Of a DNA stretch of 12,115 nt, positions 1 to 6,843 are shown one piece after another. Each line of letters begins with the position of its first letter. Positions within the stretch are counted from its first letter, which is position 1. Source of the DNA: Oscillospiraceae bacterium (lineage in GTDB: Bacteria > Bacillota > Clostridia > Oscillospirales > Ruminococcaceae). The DNA lies in assembly GCA_009784765.1 (NCBI GenBank), contig WQXP01000016.1, positions 1 through 12,115 of the forward strand. The letters are read 5' to 3'. The notes below the pieces were generated by a model that worked only from the letters and a program-made list of their open reading frames with translations, did no database searches and was not told the DNA's origin. The position numbers and the translations under genes were made by a program.

Positions 1-1
1 G

Positions 2-1270
2 CAAGGTTTCCTTGCCGCGCGGAGGCTGCCTCGCCGGCCGAAGTTTAAGTTTTTCGCTTTGAGTATGGTTATAATCACACTCGCTGTCTTTTTCGGATTG
101 TCGGTGTCCGTGGTGAGAGCGGCGTTCATGCTGATTGTGTTCTATGGCGGCGAAGTGTTCATGCGGCGCGGGAGTACGCTTAATTCGCTGTGCCTCGCGC
201 TGTTTGCGATTTTGCTGATACAACCCTACGCGATTTTCGACGCGGGGCTGCTCATGTCTTTCTCGGGGACTTTCGGGGTAGGAGTAGTCGCGCCCGCTGT
301 TATGAAATCCCGCAAATTTAATCGCATTACAGAAGCCTTTGTGGTTTCGACCTGTGCGGCAGTCTGTGTACTGCCTGTGTCGGCGGTGTTTTTCGGAGGA
401 TTCAGCATTCTTTCACCCCTGACGAGTGTGCTTATTCTGCCCTTCTTCACAGCCGCTGTTGTCGCTATGCTCGGCTTTGCAGCATTCGCGGTATGGCTTG
501 CGCCGATGGCAGAGCTGTTTCTGCTGATTGCAGGGCTTGCCTCACGAATTATGGTGTGGCTTATAAGCTTCCTCGGCGCCCTTGACTTTGCCTGGTTCTC
601 CTTAGACTATTACTTCGTGCCTTTCATTCTTGTTTTCGCGATTGTCGCGGTGCTTTCAGTCAAGAAGCGGCTTCGAATGAAAGGGGCTTGTATTGCACTC
701 ATGACACTTGTGCTGATGTGCCGCGTGTATGATTACCGCGCAATACAATCAGAGCAGACTTACATCAGCATATATTCAGACTCGGTGGCGGCGTGGGTGC
801 AAATCCGCCAAGGCGGGGCAGAGCTGCTGATTATAACCGCAGACACTCCGCGAGCATATGAGGCGGTTCGCGGCTTTGCTTCAAAGCCCGATGTCGTAGT
901 TCTGCTGAGCAGTGTGCGAAATAATACTGCACCTTTCGAAAACCTTGCCGCACTGTATATTCCGCCGGACACCCCTCCGCAGATTTTCGACATAAGCGGG
1001 CGATTTATCCTTGACTTGCGCTATACTCACGAGAATGAGGTTCTCCTTGACACAGGCGGATATACTCTGCTCTTCACGCGGGCATCGAACGACAACACAA
1101 GCCCCGCGAATGTTGTGATTGCGTCAGGTGTTGTTCGCAACAAGCGTGAGTTTAATGCGGATTATATCGTGTATGTCAGGCGAACAATCCCAATTGAACA
1201 GGAACACGAACACAGCGCGTATTTCGCGCCGCTGTATTTGATTCTCCCCCCGAAAGGAGGAACGGCATGA
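2..1270 (+). CDS. comEC: ComEC/Rec2 family DNA uptake channel, 3' part (5' end outside window)
   Basis: The reading frame is open from base 2, so the true start lies upstream and 422 residues are visible. The first ~210 residues hold several hydrophobic membrane segments of the ComEC competence domain. The family-typical SVSVVRAAFM motif sits near the start, followed by further helices up to about residue 228. ComEC forms the inner-membrane channel for single-stranded DNA uptake. The last ~170 residues occupy the place of the usual metallo-beta-lactamase-like domain. I cannot find its HxHxDH metal-binding motif: the expected spot reads PDVVVLLSSVRNN. The only His-rich stretch is EHEHSAYF near the C-terminus, which does not fit the motif. 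The domain therefore looks shortened and catalytically dead. The stop codon overlaps the holA start (ATGA), indicating translational coupling; comEC-holA adjacency is common in Firmicutes. The family call is firm; loss of nuclease-type function is inferred. Confidence 0.87.
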   Translation, partial: QGFLAARRLPRRPKFKFFALSMVIITLAVFFGLSVSVVRAAFMLIVFYGGEVFMRRGSTLNSLCLALFAILLIQPYAIFDAGLLMSFSGTFGVGVVAPAVMKSRKFNRITEAFVVSTCAAVCVLPVSAVFFGGFSILSPLTSVLILPFFTAAVVAMLGFAAFAVWLAPMAELFLLIAGLASRIMVWLISFLGALDFAWFSLDYYFVPFILVFAIVAVLSVKKRLRMKGACIALMTLVLMCRVYDYRAIQSEQTYISIYSDSVAAWVQIRQGGAELLIITADTPRAYEAVRGFASKPDVVVLLSSVRNNTAPFENLAALYIPPDTPPQIFDISGRFILDLRYTHENEVLLDTGGYTLLFTRASNDNTSPANVVIASGVVRNKREFNADYIVYVRRTIPIEQEHEHSAYFAPLYLILPPKGGTA

Positions 1271-2331
1271 CTCAGGAGCAACTCATCAGTGAATTAAAAG
1301 CGGGGGTTTTTCGCCGCGTTTATTATCTGCACGGGAAAGAGATTTTTTATGTGCTGTCTTACGCACGCAAAATCGCAGACAAGGCACTTGAGGGCAGCAC
1401 AGACAGTTCGAATTTTGTTAAGTTCACGGGTTTGCCGAATATGTCAGACTTAGCTGATTTTATCAACAGCGTTTCGTTTTTCGATGAGCGGCGCGTAGTT
1501 CTGCTTAACGACCTTGACGCGGAAAAAGCGGACAAAGATGCCCTTGAGCAGTTGTGCAGTTTGCTCGGGAATGTTCCGGACTCTGTCAGCGTGATTGTCT
1601 ACGCGACGGGGTTTGTTCCTGATGTCAAAAAAGCCAAGACCAAGAAGCTCATAGCCGCGATTGAGGGCGACAAGAACAAACACGTCAAGGGCAAGGCGGC
1701 GGCGATTCTGCATTTCGAGAAACTTACGGAGGCAAAAATCGCCGAGTCAATCGAGGGGCGGGCGGCTAAGGCGGGGTGCAGCATTTCAAGGGCGAATGCC
1801 GTGTATTTATCGCAATTGTGTCTGCGGGATTACACACTGATTGTAAGCGAGTTAGCGAAACTCTGCGCTTACTGCGGCTACAGCGGCGAGATTACCCGCA
1901 AAGCCATTGACTTGTTCACGACAAGGCAGCTTGAGTCAGTCGTGTTCGCCCTTGCAGGAGAGATTACCGCGAAACGCGGCGCGAACGCCATGAAACTCTT
2001 AGACGAGCTTCTTACACAGGGCAATGCACCGGTCATGATTGTCGCAACATTGTCGATGACATTCGTTGACCTGTACCGCGCAAAAATCGCGACGGCGACA
2101 AGCAAGCGAGAGGCGGATATAGCCCGTGATTTCGCTTACGCCGCCAATCGCACATGGGGAATCAGCAAAGCCGTGTCTGCGGCGGCGCGGCTGTCTGCCG
2201 GGAAACTGCGGGAATGCGTCTGCGTTCTGTGTGATGCGGATTTCAAGCTCAAGTCTTCACCCTCAAGCATAACGGACAAAGACAGGCTGATTATGGAAAG
2301 AACAATAGCGAGATTGGTTGCACTATGTTGA
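1267..2331 (+). CDS. holA: DNA polymerase III subunit delta
   Basis: This 354-residue protein has the length and character of HolA, the clamp-loader subunit that opens the beta sliding clamp and loads it on primed DNA. The N-terminal region (YYLHGKEIFYVLSYARKI, about residues 19-36) matches the family's degenerate nucleotide-binding start. It is followed by the typical region with a run of Asp/Glu/Lys around an FFDERRVVLLND strand (about 71-82), then a helical C-terminal half with QLESVVFALAGEIT near residue 220. The ATG at 1267 has an excellent ribosome-binding site (AAAGGAGG, 1253-1260) and overlaps the comEC stop by 4 bp. Its own stop overlaps the next start by 7 bp. It is the housekeeping replication gene of this operon. 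No internal insertions are seen. Confidence 0.93.
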   Translation: MTQEQLISELKAGVFRRVYYLHGKEIFYVLSYARKIADKALEGSTDSSNFVKFTGLPNMSDLADFINSVSFFDERRVVLLNDLDAEKADKDALEQLCSLLGNVPDSVSVIVYATGFVPDVKKAKTKKLIAAIEGDKNKHVKGKAAAILHFEKLTEAKIAESIEGRAAKAGCSISRANAVYLSQLCLRDYTLIVSELAKLCAYCGYSGEITRKAIDLFTTRQLESVVFALAGEITAKRGANAMKLLDELLTQGNAPVMIVATLSMTFVDLYRAKIATATSKREADIARDFAYAANRTWGISKAVSAAARLSAGKLRECVCVLCDADFKLKSSPSSITDKDRLIMERTIARLVALC

Positions 2332-2894
2332 AAAAACTCGAAATTAAACAGGCGGTAATTGTTGAAGGCAAGTGCGACCGTGTAATTCTTGAGAACGTCC
2401 TCTCTCCTGAAACGGCGATTGTTCATGTCAACGGATTTCGCGTGTACAAAGATAAGGCGAAACTGCAACTCATTCGCCGCTATGCACAGAGCGTGGGGGT
2501 AATCTTGCTCACGGATTCCGACAATGCGGGGCGGCAAATTCGCAACCATATCGCGAATTACCTCAAAAGCCACGCTCTTGAGAACAAGTTCCACCATGTT
2601 TATGTTCCGAATCTTCTTGAGGTTGAGGATACGAGCATTGCAGAATTACACAGACGCCTTGAGCAGTTCAATAACTGTCAACTGTCAATTGTCAATTGTC
2701 AACTGTCAAGTCAATTGACGCGTCAGTGTCTGTTCGACGCGGGTTTAATCGGAGGGGCAGGCTCGGCGAACAAGCGCAGGGAGCTTCTGCGGTATTTAAG
2801 CTTGCCGGAAAATCTGTCTGTCAACGCTTTGCTTGACGCGCTGAACAAATGCGAATTAAGAGAGGAGTATAACAAGTGGTTTTCTCAAGCTTGA
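2325..2894 (+). CDS. RNase M5-like TOPRIM/DUF4093 protein with a heptamer-repeat insertion
   Basis: A 189-residue protein resembling ribonuclease M5 (RnmV), which matures the 5S rRNA precursor. The TOPRIM domain fills residues 8-110, with the catalytic Glu in VEGKCD (E14) and the Asp pair in LTDSDNAGRQIR (D64, D66). The C-terminal part (about 136-187), with GLIGGAGSANKRRELL, matches DUF4093 of the M5 family. Between the two domains, residues 117-128 (NNCQLSIVNCQL) are encoded by five tandem heptamers (2673-2707). This is an in-frame insertion into a linker that is normally poorly conserved. The ATG at 2325 overlaps the holA stop. No strong ribosome-binding site is visible, so translation is probably coupled to holA. 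The gene is away from its frequent neighbour ksgA, so a different TOPRIM-DUF4093 role is possible, but both domains support M5. Confidence 0.8.
   Translation: MLKKLEIKQAVIVEGKCDRVILENVLSPETAIVHVNGFRVYKDKAKLQLIRRYAQSVGVILLTDSDNAGRQIRNHIANYLKSHALENKFHHVYVPNLLEVEDTSIAELHRRLEQFNNCQLSIVNCQLSSQLTRQCLFDAGLIGGAGSANKRRELLRYLSLPENLSVNALLDALNKCELREEYNKWFSQA
2673..2707 (+). repeat. Heptamer array 1 (5 x 7 bp), inside the RNase M5-like gene
   Basis: Five perfect tandem units: AACTGTC, AACTGTC, AATTGTC, AATTGTC, AACTGTC. On the other strand this gives five consecutive TTGACA hexamers at 7-bp spacing, each identical to the sigma-A -35 consensus. The array sits in the linker between the TOPRIM and DUF4093 domains and contains no stop codon in the gene's frame. 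Confidence 0.92.
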
Positions 2895-4309
2895 CGTTTC
2901 TTTTTGTCTTTCTGCCTGCTTTCTTTTTGATTTACTTCGCCGTGCCTAATCTGCCCCGCTGTAAATGGCTCAAGAATGCGGTGCTGTTCGTGGGCGGGAT
3001 TTTGTTCTACGCTTGGGGCGAACCCTTCTATGTCATGATTCTCCTCGCCTCGACTTTTATGGACTACGGCTTCGGGCTGCTGATACACAAGAATGACAAT
3101 CGCCCTAAACTTCGCAAACTTGGGCTGATGTTGTCCGTCATCTTGAACCTGTCGCTTCTCTCGCTGTTTCGCTACAGCGGATTTCTCGCCGACACTGTCA
3201 ACGGGCTTCTCGGCTCTGACGTTTTTAACATCGAACTCTCATTCCCGATTGGCATCAGCTTCTACACTTTCCAGACCATGTCTTACACCATTGACTTATA
3301 TCGTCGGCAAATCACCGTGCAGAAAAACCCGATTTCCTTCGCGGCTTACGTTACCATGTTCCCACAGATTGTCGCGGGGCCTATAGTCCGCTACGAAGAA
3401 GTCGCGGCGGAGCTGAGCAATCGCAAGATTGACCTTGACTCTGCTTATGAGGGAATCTGCCGCTTTGTACTCGGGCTTGGCAAGAAAGTCCTCATTGCGA
3501 ACAACATAGGCTTGCTCTGGAGCGGGATAAAAGCAACTGCCGACTATGGCGAACTCTCCCCCGTTACTGCGTGGCTGGGAATAACTGCATTTTGCTTCCA
3601 GATTTATTTTGACTTCTCGGGATATTCTGATATGGCAATCGGGCTTGGGAAAATGCTCGGCTTTACTTTCCCGGAAAACTTCAACTACCCCTACAGCTCT
3701 CACAGCATATCTGAGTTCTGGCGGCGGTGGCACATAACCCTCGGGAACTGGTTCAAAAGCTATGTTTACTTCCCTCTCGGCGGGAGCAAGGGGAAGCTCA
3801 GCAAAACAGTCCGTAACTTAGCCGTCGTATGGCTTCTCACAGGATTATGGCACGGCGCAAGCTGGACTTTCGTGCTGTGGGGCGCAATTTTCGGCGCGTT
3901 CATAATCGCCGAAAAGCTGTTCCTCGGGAAACTGCTCACCAAACTCCCTTGGTTTGTCGCGAATTTCTATGTAATGTTCGTTGTAACAGTCATGTGGACT
4001 CTGTTCGACCTGCCGAGCGTTTCGCACTCACTGTCTTATATCCGCGCCATGTTCGCTTTCGGAAGCGGCGGAGCAGGCGGGCTTCTTGACTCCACTGCGG
4101 CGTATCTGATTATGAACTACGCCGTCATGTTCGCGATTTGCTTCATCGCCGCGTCGCGCCTTCCGCGAATGGCAGTGTCCGCTCTTCGCTCACGCGCCCC
4201 TGCTCTCGCTGATTACGGCAGCATAATCGTAATCGCGGCGATTTTCGTGGCTTGTACTGCTTATCTCGTGAACGCGGGCTATAACCCTTTCCTTTACTTC
4301 GCCTTTTGA
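2876..4309 (+). CDS. MBOAT family membrane O-acyltransferase (AlgI/PatA/DltB-like)
   Basis: A 477-residue polytopic membrane protein of the MBOAT family, which moves acyl (often acetyl) groups across the membrane onto sugars or polymers outside the cell. Family blocks are clear: FPIGISFYTFQTMSYTID (about 123-140), FPQIVAGPIVRYEE (162-175), FQIYFDFSGYSDMAIGLGKM (241-260), NYPYSSHSISEFWRRWH (270-286), and LTGLWHGASWTFVLWG (321-336) with the likely catalytic His326. Length is typical of AlgI. The GTG start at 2876 has a good AGAGGAG site (2861-2867) and overlaps the preceding gene by 19 bp, so it belongs to the comEC-holA-M5 unit. AlgI-type proteins often work with an AlgJ/DHHW or SGNH partner; none follows here, since the next gene is convergent. 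The substrate cannot be told from sequence. Confidence 0.93.
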   Translation: MVFSSLTFLFVFLPAFFLIYFAVPNLPRCKWLKNAVLFVGGILFYAWGEPFYVMILLASTFMDYGFGLLIHKNDNRPKLRKLGLMLSVILNLSLLSLFRYSGFLADTVNGLLGSDVFNIELSFPIGISFYTFQTMSYTIDLYRRQITVQKNPISFAAYVTMFPQIVAGPIVRYEEVAAELSNRKIDLDSAYEGICRFVLGLGKKVLIANNIGLLWSGIKATADYGELSPVTAWLGITAFCFQIYFDFSGYSDMAIGLGKMLGFTFPENFNYPYSSHSISEFWRRWHITLGNWFKSYVYFPLGGSKGKLSKTVRNLAVVWLLTGLWHGASWTFVLWGAIFGAFIIAEKLFLGKLLTKLPWFVANFYVMFVVTVMWTLFDLPSVSHSLSYIRAMFAFGSGGAGGLLDSTAAYLIMNYAVMFAICFIAASRLPRMAVSALRSRAPALADYGSIIVIAAIFVACTAYLVNAGYNPFLYFAF

Positions 4310-4998
4310 GCCGGCAACAGCGCACGATAATCTTGCACATATAAGTCCGCTAAGTCGATGATTTCCTCTTGAGTCATCGTTTCAATCCACAGATGCGCCC
4401 ACTCGTCCTCAACAACGGCTACTTTGAACCCCGCTTTCTTTGCCGTCCGAATCGCATAATGCGCGTCTTCAAAAATCCATACTTGCGACTTCGGCGCAAC
4501 GTCCGCCGTCGCGGACTGCGCCTGCGCGTCGTCGGGCAAAGCCCGACTTCCTTGCGACTTCGGCGCAACGTCCGCCGTCGCGGACTGCGCCTGCGCGTCG
4601 TCGGGCAAAGCCCGACTTCCTTGCGACTTCGACGCAACGTCAGGCTTGTCAAAACCTAATTCACGAAGAGCGGTATGATAAATCAGCGGAGACTCTTTCC
4701 CCTCCCCGACTTCGCGGCAAGTAAGGATTACATCAAAAAAATCATAAATCCCGTTTCGATGAAGAGCAGGCTCCATGAGATGGCGGTCCGTCGCCGTCGC
4801 GAGAGCAAGAGGGACTTTCGCGTTTTTCAGCGCAGTGAGAAACTCAAAGGCACCGGGTTTGAGAACGACTTCATCGCGATACCCGCGTGCAATCCGCTCC
4901 CAGTTATATGGGAGCGGTTGCCATATGTGCATGGAATTAAGCAGTGTTCCGTCTAAATCAAAAATAACTGCTTTAGGAGTATGTCCGTTTATATTCAT
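4294..4998 (-). CDS. HAD superfamily phosphatase with reduced cap and in-frame repeat insertion
   Basis: A 234-residue haloacid-dehalogenase-type phosphohydrolase of the beta-phosphoglucomutase-like group. Motif I is VIFDLDGTLLNS (D14 nucleophile, D16), motif II ALATAT (T68/T70), motif III probably K101 in GKESP, and motif IV VWIFEDAHYAI (E177, D178). Two things are odd. First, only about 20 residues (24-43) separate motif I from YRDEVVLKPG, where relatives carry a helical cap of roughly 60-70 residues; this spot contains a perfect 9-bp inverted repeat. Second, residues ~121-171 are two 23-residue copies of a repeat plus a partial third, inserted in the loop before motif IV. All catalytic motifs survive, so the core may still fold. 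The gene has its own sigma-A promoter (5105-5133), a leader containing element R, and a 16-bp overlap with the convergent MBOAT gene. The substrate is unknown. Confidence 0.85.
   Translation of the reverse strand: MNINGHTPKAVIFDLDGTLLNSMHIWQPLPYNWERIARGYRDEVVLKPGAFEFLTALKNAKVPLALATATDRHLMEPALHRNGIYDFFDVILTCREVGEGKESPLIYHTALRELGFDKPDVASKSQGSRALPDDAQAQSATADVAPKSQGSRALPDDAQAQSATADVAPKSQVWIFEDAHYAIRTAKKAGFKVAVVEDEWAHLWIETMTQEEIIDLADLYVQDYRALLPAQKAK
4482..4640 (-). repeat. 69-bp palindrome-bearing tandem repeat, 2.3 copies, in frame inside the HAD gene
   Basis: Unit 1 is 4482-4550, unit 2 is 4551-4619, and a partial third copy is 4620-4640 with one mismatch. The two full units are identical. Each 69-bp unit equals 23 codons, so the duplication keeps frame, and encodes GSRALPDDAQAQSATA plus flanks. 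Each unit holds two hairpins: GTCCGC/GCGGAC with a 4-nt loop (4501-4516, 4570-4585), and GTCGGGC-AAA-GCCCGAC (4531-4547, 4600-4616). The second hairpin shares its GGGCAAAGCCC core with element R elsewhere in the window. Confidence 0.95.
4894..4917. repeat. Perfect 9-bp inverted repeat inside the HAD gene
   Basis: CCGCTCCCA (4894-4902) and TGGGAGCGG (4909-4917) are perfect reverse complements around a 6-nt loop. It encodes the LPYNWER stretch that stands where the HAD cap domain would be expected. It could be the scar of a deletion or of a small palindromic insertion. Confidence 0.85.
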
Positions 4999-5035
4999 GT
5001 GTTGTAAACCTCGTTAAAATTCATTCCTCTGTCTG

Positions 5036-5115
5036 ATTATATCATATGTCAAGCAATCCTCCGGACGGGCAAAGCCCGCCCTGCGGATTTGCTCTTCTCT
5101 TACTATTATATCATA
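5036..5115. repeat. 11-bp direct repeats flanking one copy of element R
   Basis: ATTATATCATA occurs at 5036-5046 and again at 5105-5115. The 58 bp between them match almost exactly the limits of element R copy 1 (5047-5103). On the minus strand the repeat reads TATGATATAAT, an extended -10 promoter box. The arrangement looks like a target-site duplication made when the element inserted into the HAD gene promoter. Confidence 0.75.
5047..5103 (-). repeat. Element R, copy 1 (leader of the HAD gene)
   Basis: Read on the minus strand it starts GTAAGAGAAGAG, contains GGGCGGGCTTTGCCCGTCCG, and ends TTGACA. It shares these blocks, in the same order, with copies at 6745-6810 and 11450-11515, though its left half is 9 bp shorter. 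It begins one base after the -10 box at 5105-5110, so nearly all of it would be transcribed as the 5' leader of the HAD mRNA. Confidence 0.8.
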
Positions 5116-5133
5116 CTTTTCAAAAAATTGCAA
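5105..5133 (-). promoter_or_regulatory. Sigma-A promoter of the HAD gene
   Basis: On the minus strand: -35 TTGCAA (5128-5133), 17-bp spacer, -10 TATAAT (5105-5110) preceded by TGA, giving an extended -10. A second TATGATATAAT lies closer to the gene (5036-5046), but the TTGACA beside it is only 5 bp away, so it lacks a usable -35. The distal copy is the functional candidate. Confidence 0.7.
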
Positions 5134-5201
5134 AGTATATTTGCTCAAAATTTTGCAAAAATACTGATATATTATAAATATAAACAGAGAGGTACTTTCT
5201 T

Positions 5202-6677
5202 ATGAATACAACAAAAGCAATAACACACCCGGTAACAACAGCGCGTGAATACACCCGCCGCTTATCGCGACGGGGGCTGATTCGCTTAATTTCGCTCCTG
5301 ACTGCGCTGACAATCGCTTTTGCGATTATGGCGGGGGTTTACCATCACAGAAACACAGTCGCTCAGCGGAGGCTTGAGGCGAACTATCTTCGTTCCCTTG
5401 AACTCCTTGCGCTGAACATCGACGACATCAAAACAACCCTCAACAAGAGCGTTTATGCAGGTTCGGCGCAAATGCTCGGTGATTTGTCGGGGGAACTTCG
5501 CAGCAACGCGGCAGGAGCGAAACTCGCGCTGTCGCAACTGCCCCTCAGTGACCAAAAGCTTGACAACACCAACAAGTTCCTGAGCCAAGTCGGCAACTAT
5601 TCCCACAGCCTTGCGCAGAGATACGCAAGGGGCGACACCCTCTCCAAAGAAGACCGAAACAACATCGCCGCATTGATTGAGTTCAGTGAAAAGCTCTCGG
5701 GGGAGTTGTGGGAAATAGAAGCACAAGTAAGCCAAGGGCGGCTGACGTTCACTGAAGTTTTCGGAGCGGCTCATGTTGCCGCGAACGCGGGAAGCCCGGA
5801 AGCCCCCGCCCATATCGGCGGCAATTTCGCGGGGCTCGAGGACATTTTTGAGAACTACCCCTCCCTCAATTATGACGGCCCCTTCTCGGAGCATACTCTC
5901 GGTGCGATTGAGCCGCGATTGCTCAAAGGACGCAGCGGCGTTTCTGCGCAGGATTCGCTGAGCCGCGCAAGGGAGCTTTCAGGGTGCGACACACTCACTT
6001 TTGCAAACGAACTCAGCGGACGAATCCCCGTTTATGTGTTCCGAGGCTGTGAGAGCGGACAGTCGGGCAACACTACCGTTACCATGACACGGGACGGCGG
6101 CGTTTTCGCGAGTATGCTCACCCACAGAGCGGTCGGTGAGAAAGCGATTACTCTCGACAAAGCAATTACGCTTGCGGAAGAGTTCATCGGGCAGAAGTTC
6201 GGAACACTCGGGCTTGAAAATGTCTCAATGGCACACACCTATTATTCCTTAGCGGGAGGCGTGGTAATCGTCGAGTTCGCGAGTTCTGTCGAGGTTGACT
6301 GCGGAGAATTCGGTCGCTGTGAAGTAACAGTCTACCCCGACTTAATCCGCGTAGGCGTGGCAGTGGATAACGGCGACATCGTGTCATATGACGCGAACGA
6401 GTTCATCACAGCTCACCGCACACGCGAAGTGAAAGAGCCGCTTATTTCCGAGAGCGAAGCCCGCGCGGAATTATCGGCGCTGTTAGAAATCCAGAACACT
6501 CGATTCGCGATTATACCTGCAATCAAAGCGAATGGCGGCGATGAGGTTCTGTGCTATGAGTTCCTCTGTGTATCTGAACGCGGAAGCCAAGTTCTCGTAT
6601 ACGTCAACGCCCATACCGGTGCTGAAGAGCAGATTTCTCTTGTTCGAATCAACGATAACGGAACGATTGTTGTGTGA
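5202..6677 (+). CDS. ypeB: Germination protein YpeB
   Basis: A 491-residue spore protein needed for correct placement and stability of the cortex-lytic enzyme SleB during germination. An uncleaved signal or membrane anchor lies at residues ~27-46, then a long helical domain. The family hallmark LPLSDQKLDNTNKFLSQVGNYS-type stretch is at 113-134. PepSY-like repeats occupy about residues 310-490 (KAITLDKAITLAEEFIG, EPLISESEARAELSALL). The ATG at 5202 has a GAGAGG ribosome-binding site (5187-5192). In Bacillus ypeB follows sleB and is sigma-G controlled; here the upstream gene is the divergent HAD gene and no sleB is present. Upstream, GTATA at 5135-5139 could be a sigma-G -35 box, but the matching -10 is poor, so I do not call the promoter. 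The call is strong from sequence resemblance and length. Confidence 0.9.
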   Translation: MNTTKAITHPVTTAREYTRRLSRRGLIRLISLLTALTIAFAIMAGVYHHRNTVAQRRLEANYLRSLELLALNIDDIKTTLNKSVYAGSAQMLGDLSGELRSNAAGAKLALSQLPLSDQKLDNTNKFLSQVGNYSHSLAQRYARGDTLSKEDRNNIAALIEFSEKLSGELWEIEAQVSQGRLTFTEVFGAAHVAANAGSPEAPAHIGGNFAGLEDIFENYPSLNYDGPFSEHTLGAIEPRLLKGRSGVSAQDSLSRARELSGCDTLTFANELSGRIPVYVFRGCESGQSGNTTVTMTRDGGVFASMLTHRAVGEKAITLDKAITLAEEFIGQKFGTLGLENVSMAHTYYSLAGGVVIVEFASSVEVDCGEFGRCEVTVYPDLIRVGVAVDNGDIVSYDANEFITAHRTREVKEPLISESEARAELSALLEIQNTRFAIIPAIKANGGDEVLCYEFLCVSERGSQVLVYVNAHTGAEEQISLVRINDNGTIVV

Positions 6678-6714
6678 CAACGCAGAGCAAATCAAAAGTT
6701 TTTTCGAAAAAGCC

Positions 6715-6743
6715 TTGACATCAATGTATGAATATGGTATACT
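6715..6743 (+). promoter_or_regulatory. Consensus sigma-A promoter of the DUF1292 gene
   Basis: TTGACA (6715-6720), 17-bp spacer, TATACT (6738-6743), with TGG just before the -10 (extended -10). Transcription would start near 6750, giving a ~95-nt leader that is mostly element R. This is one of the two best promoters in the window. Confidence 0.85.
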
Positions 6744-6744
6744 T

Positions 6745-6810
6745 GTAAAAGTAAAAGAAGAGATAAGCCCAAAGGGCGGGCTTTGCCCGTCCGTAGGGCG
6801 AATCTTGACA
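6745..6810 (+). repeat. Element R, copy 2 (leader of the DUF1292 gene)
   Basis: A 66-bp copy starting GTAAAAGTAAAAGAAGAG one base after the -10 box and ending TTGACA. It matches copy 3 (11450-11515, other strand) at 61 of 66 positions by hand alignment. It contains competing short stems: GCCC-AAA-GGGC (6767-6777), CGGGC-TTT-GCCCG (6777-6789), and AAGCCC (6765-6770) with GGGCTT (6778-6783). These cannot all form at once. An AAAAGAAGAG stretch inside it (6752-6761) recurs at 6822-6831, overlapping the gene's ribosome-binding site. Confidence 0.85.
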
Positions 6811-6843
6811 ACGGCTGAAGCAAAAGAAGAGGAGATAAAAGCA

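Noticed and set aside
2673..2707. CRISPR-like repeat array
   Set aside because: Units are 7 bp, contiguous and without spacers, and no cas genes are present.
4294..4309. Terminator between the convergent MBOAT and HAD genes
   Set aside because: The genes overlap by 16 bp and no hairpin with a T-run is visible at either end.
4369..4724. Several Arg-rich open frames across the HAD repeat on both strands
   Set aside because: They arise because the 69-bp unit is a multiple of 3 and lacks stops. Only the frame with intact HAD motifs is supported.
5135..5163. Sigma-G promoter for ypeB
   Set aside because: GTATA fits a -35 box, but the sequence at the right spacing (AAAAATA) matches the CATnnTA -10 poorly.
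6669..6704. Terminator after ypeB
   Set aside because: A 5-bp GTTGT/ACAAC stem overlaps the stop codon, but the T-run is about 18 bp further on, so it does not look like an intrinsic terminator.
6765..6800. Element R as an intrinsic terminator or attenuator
   Set aside because: The GC-rich stems are not followed by a T-run in any of the three copies, so termination is not supported.
6532..6843. Open frame extending the DUF1292 gene back into ypeB
   Set aside because: It overlaps the end of ypeB in another frame, crosses the consensus promoter and element R, and the DUF1292 family start with a good ribosome-binding site is at 6844.
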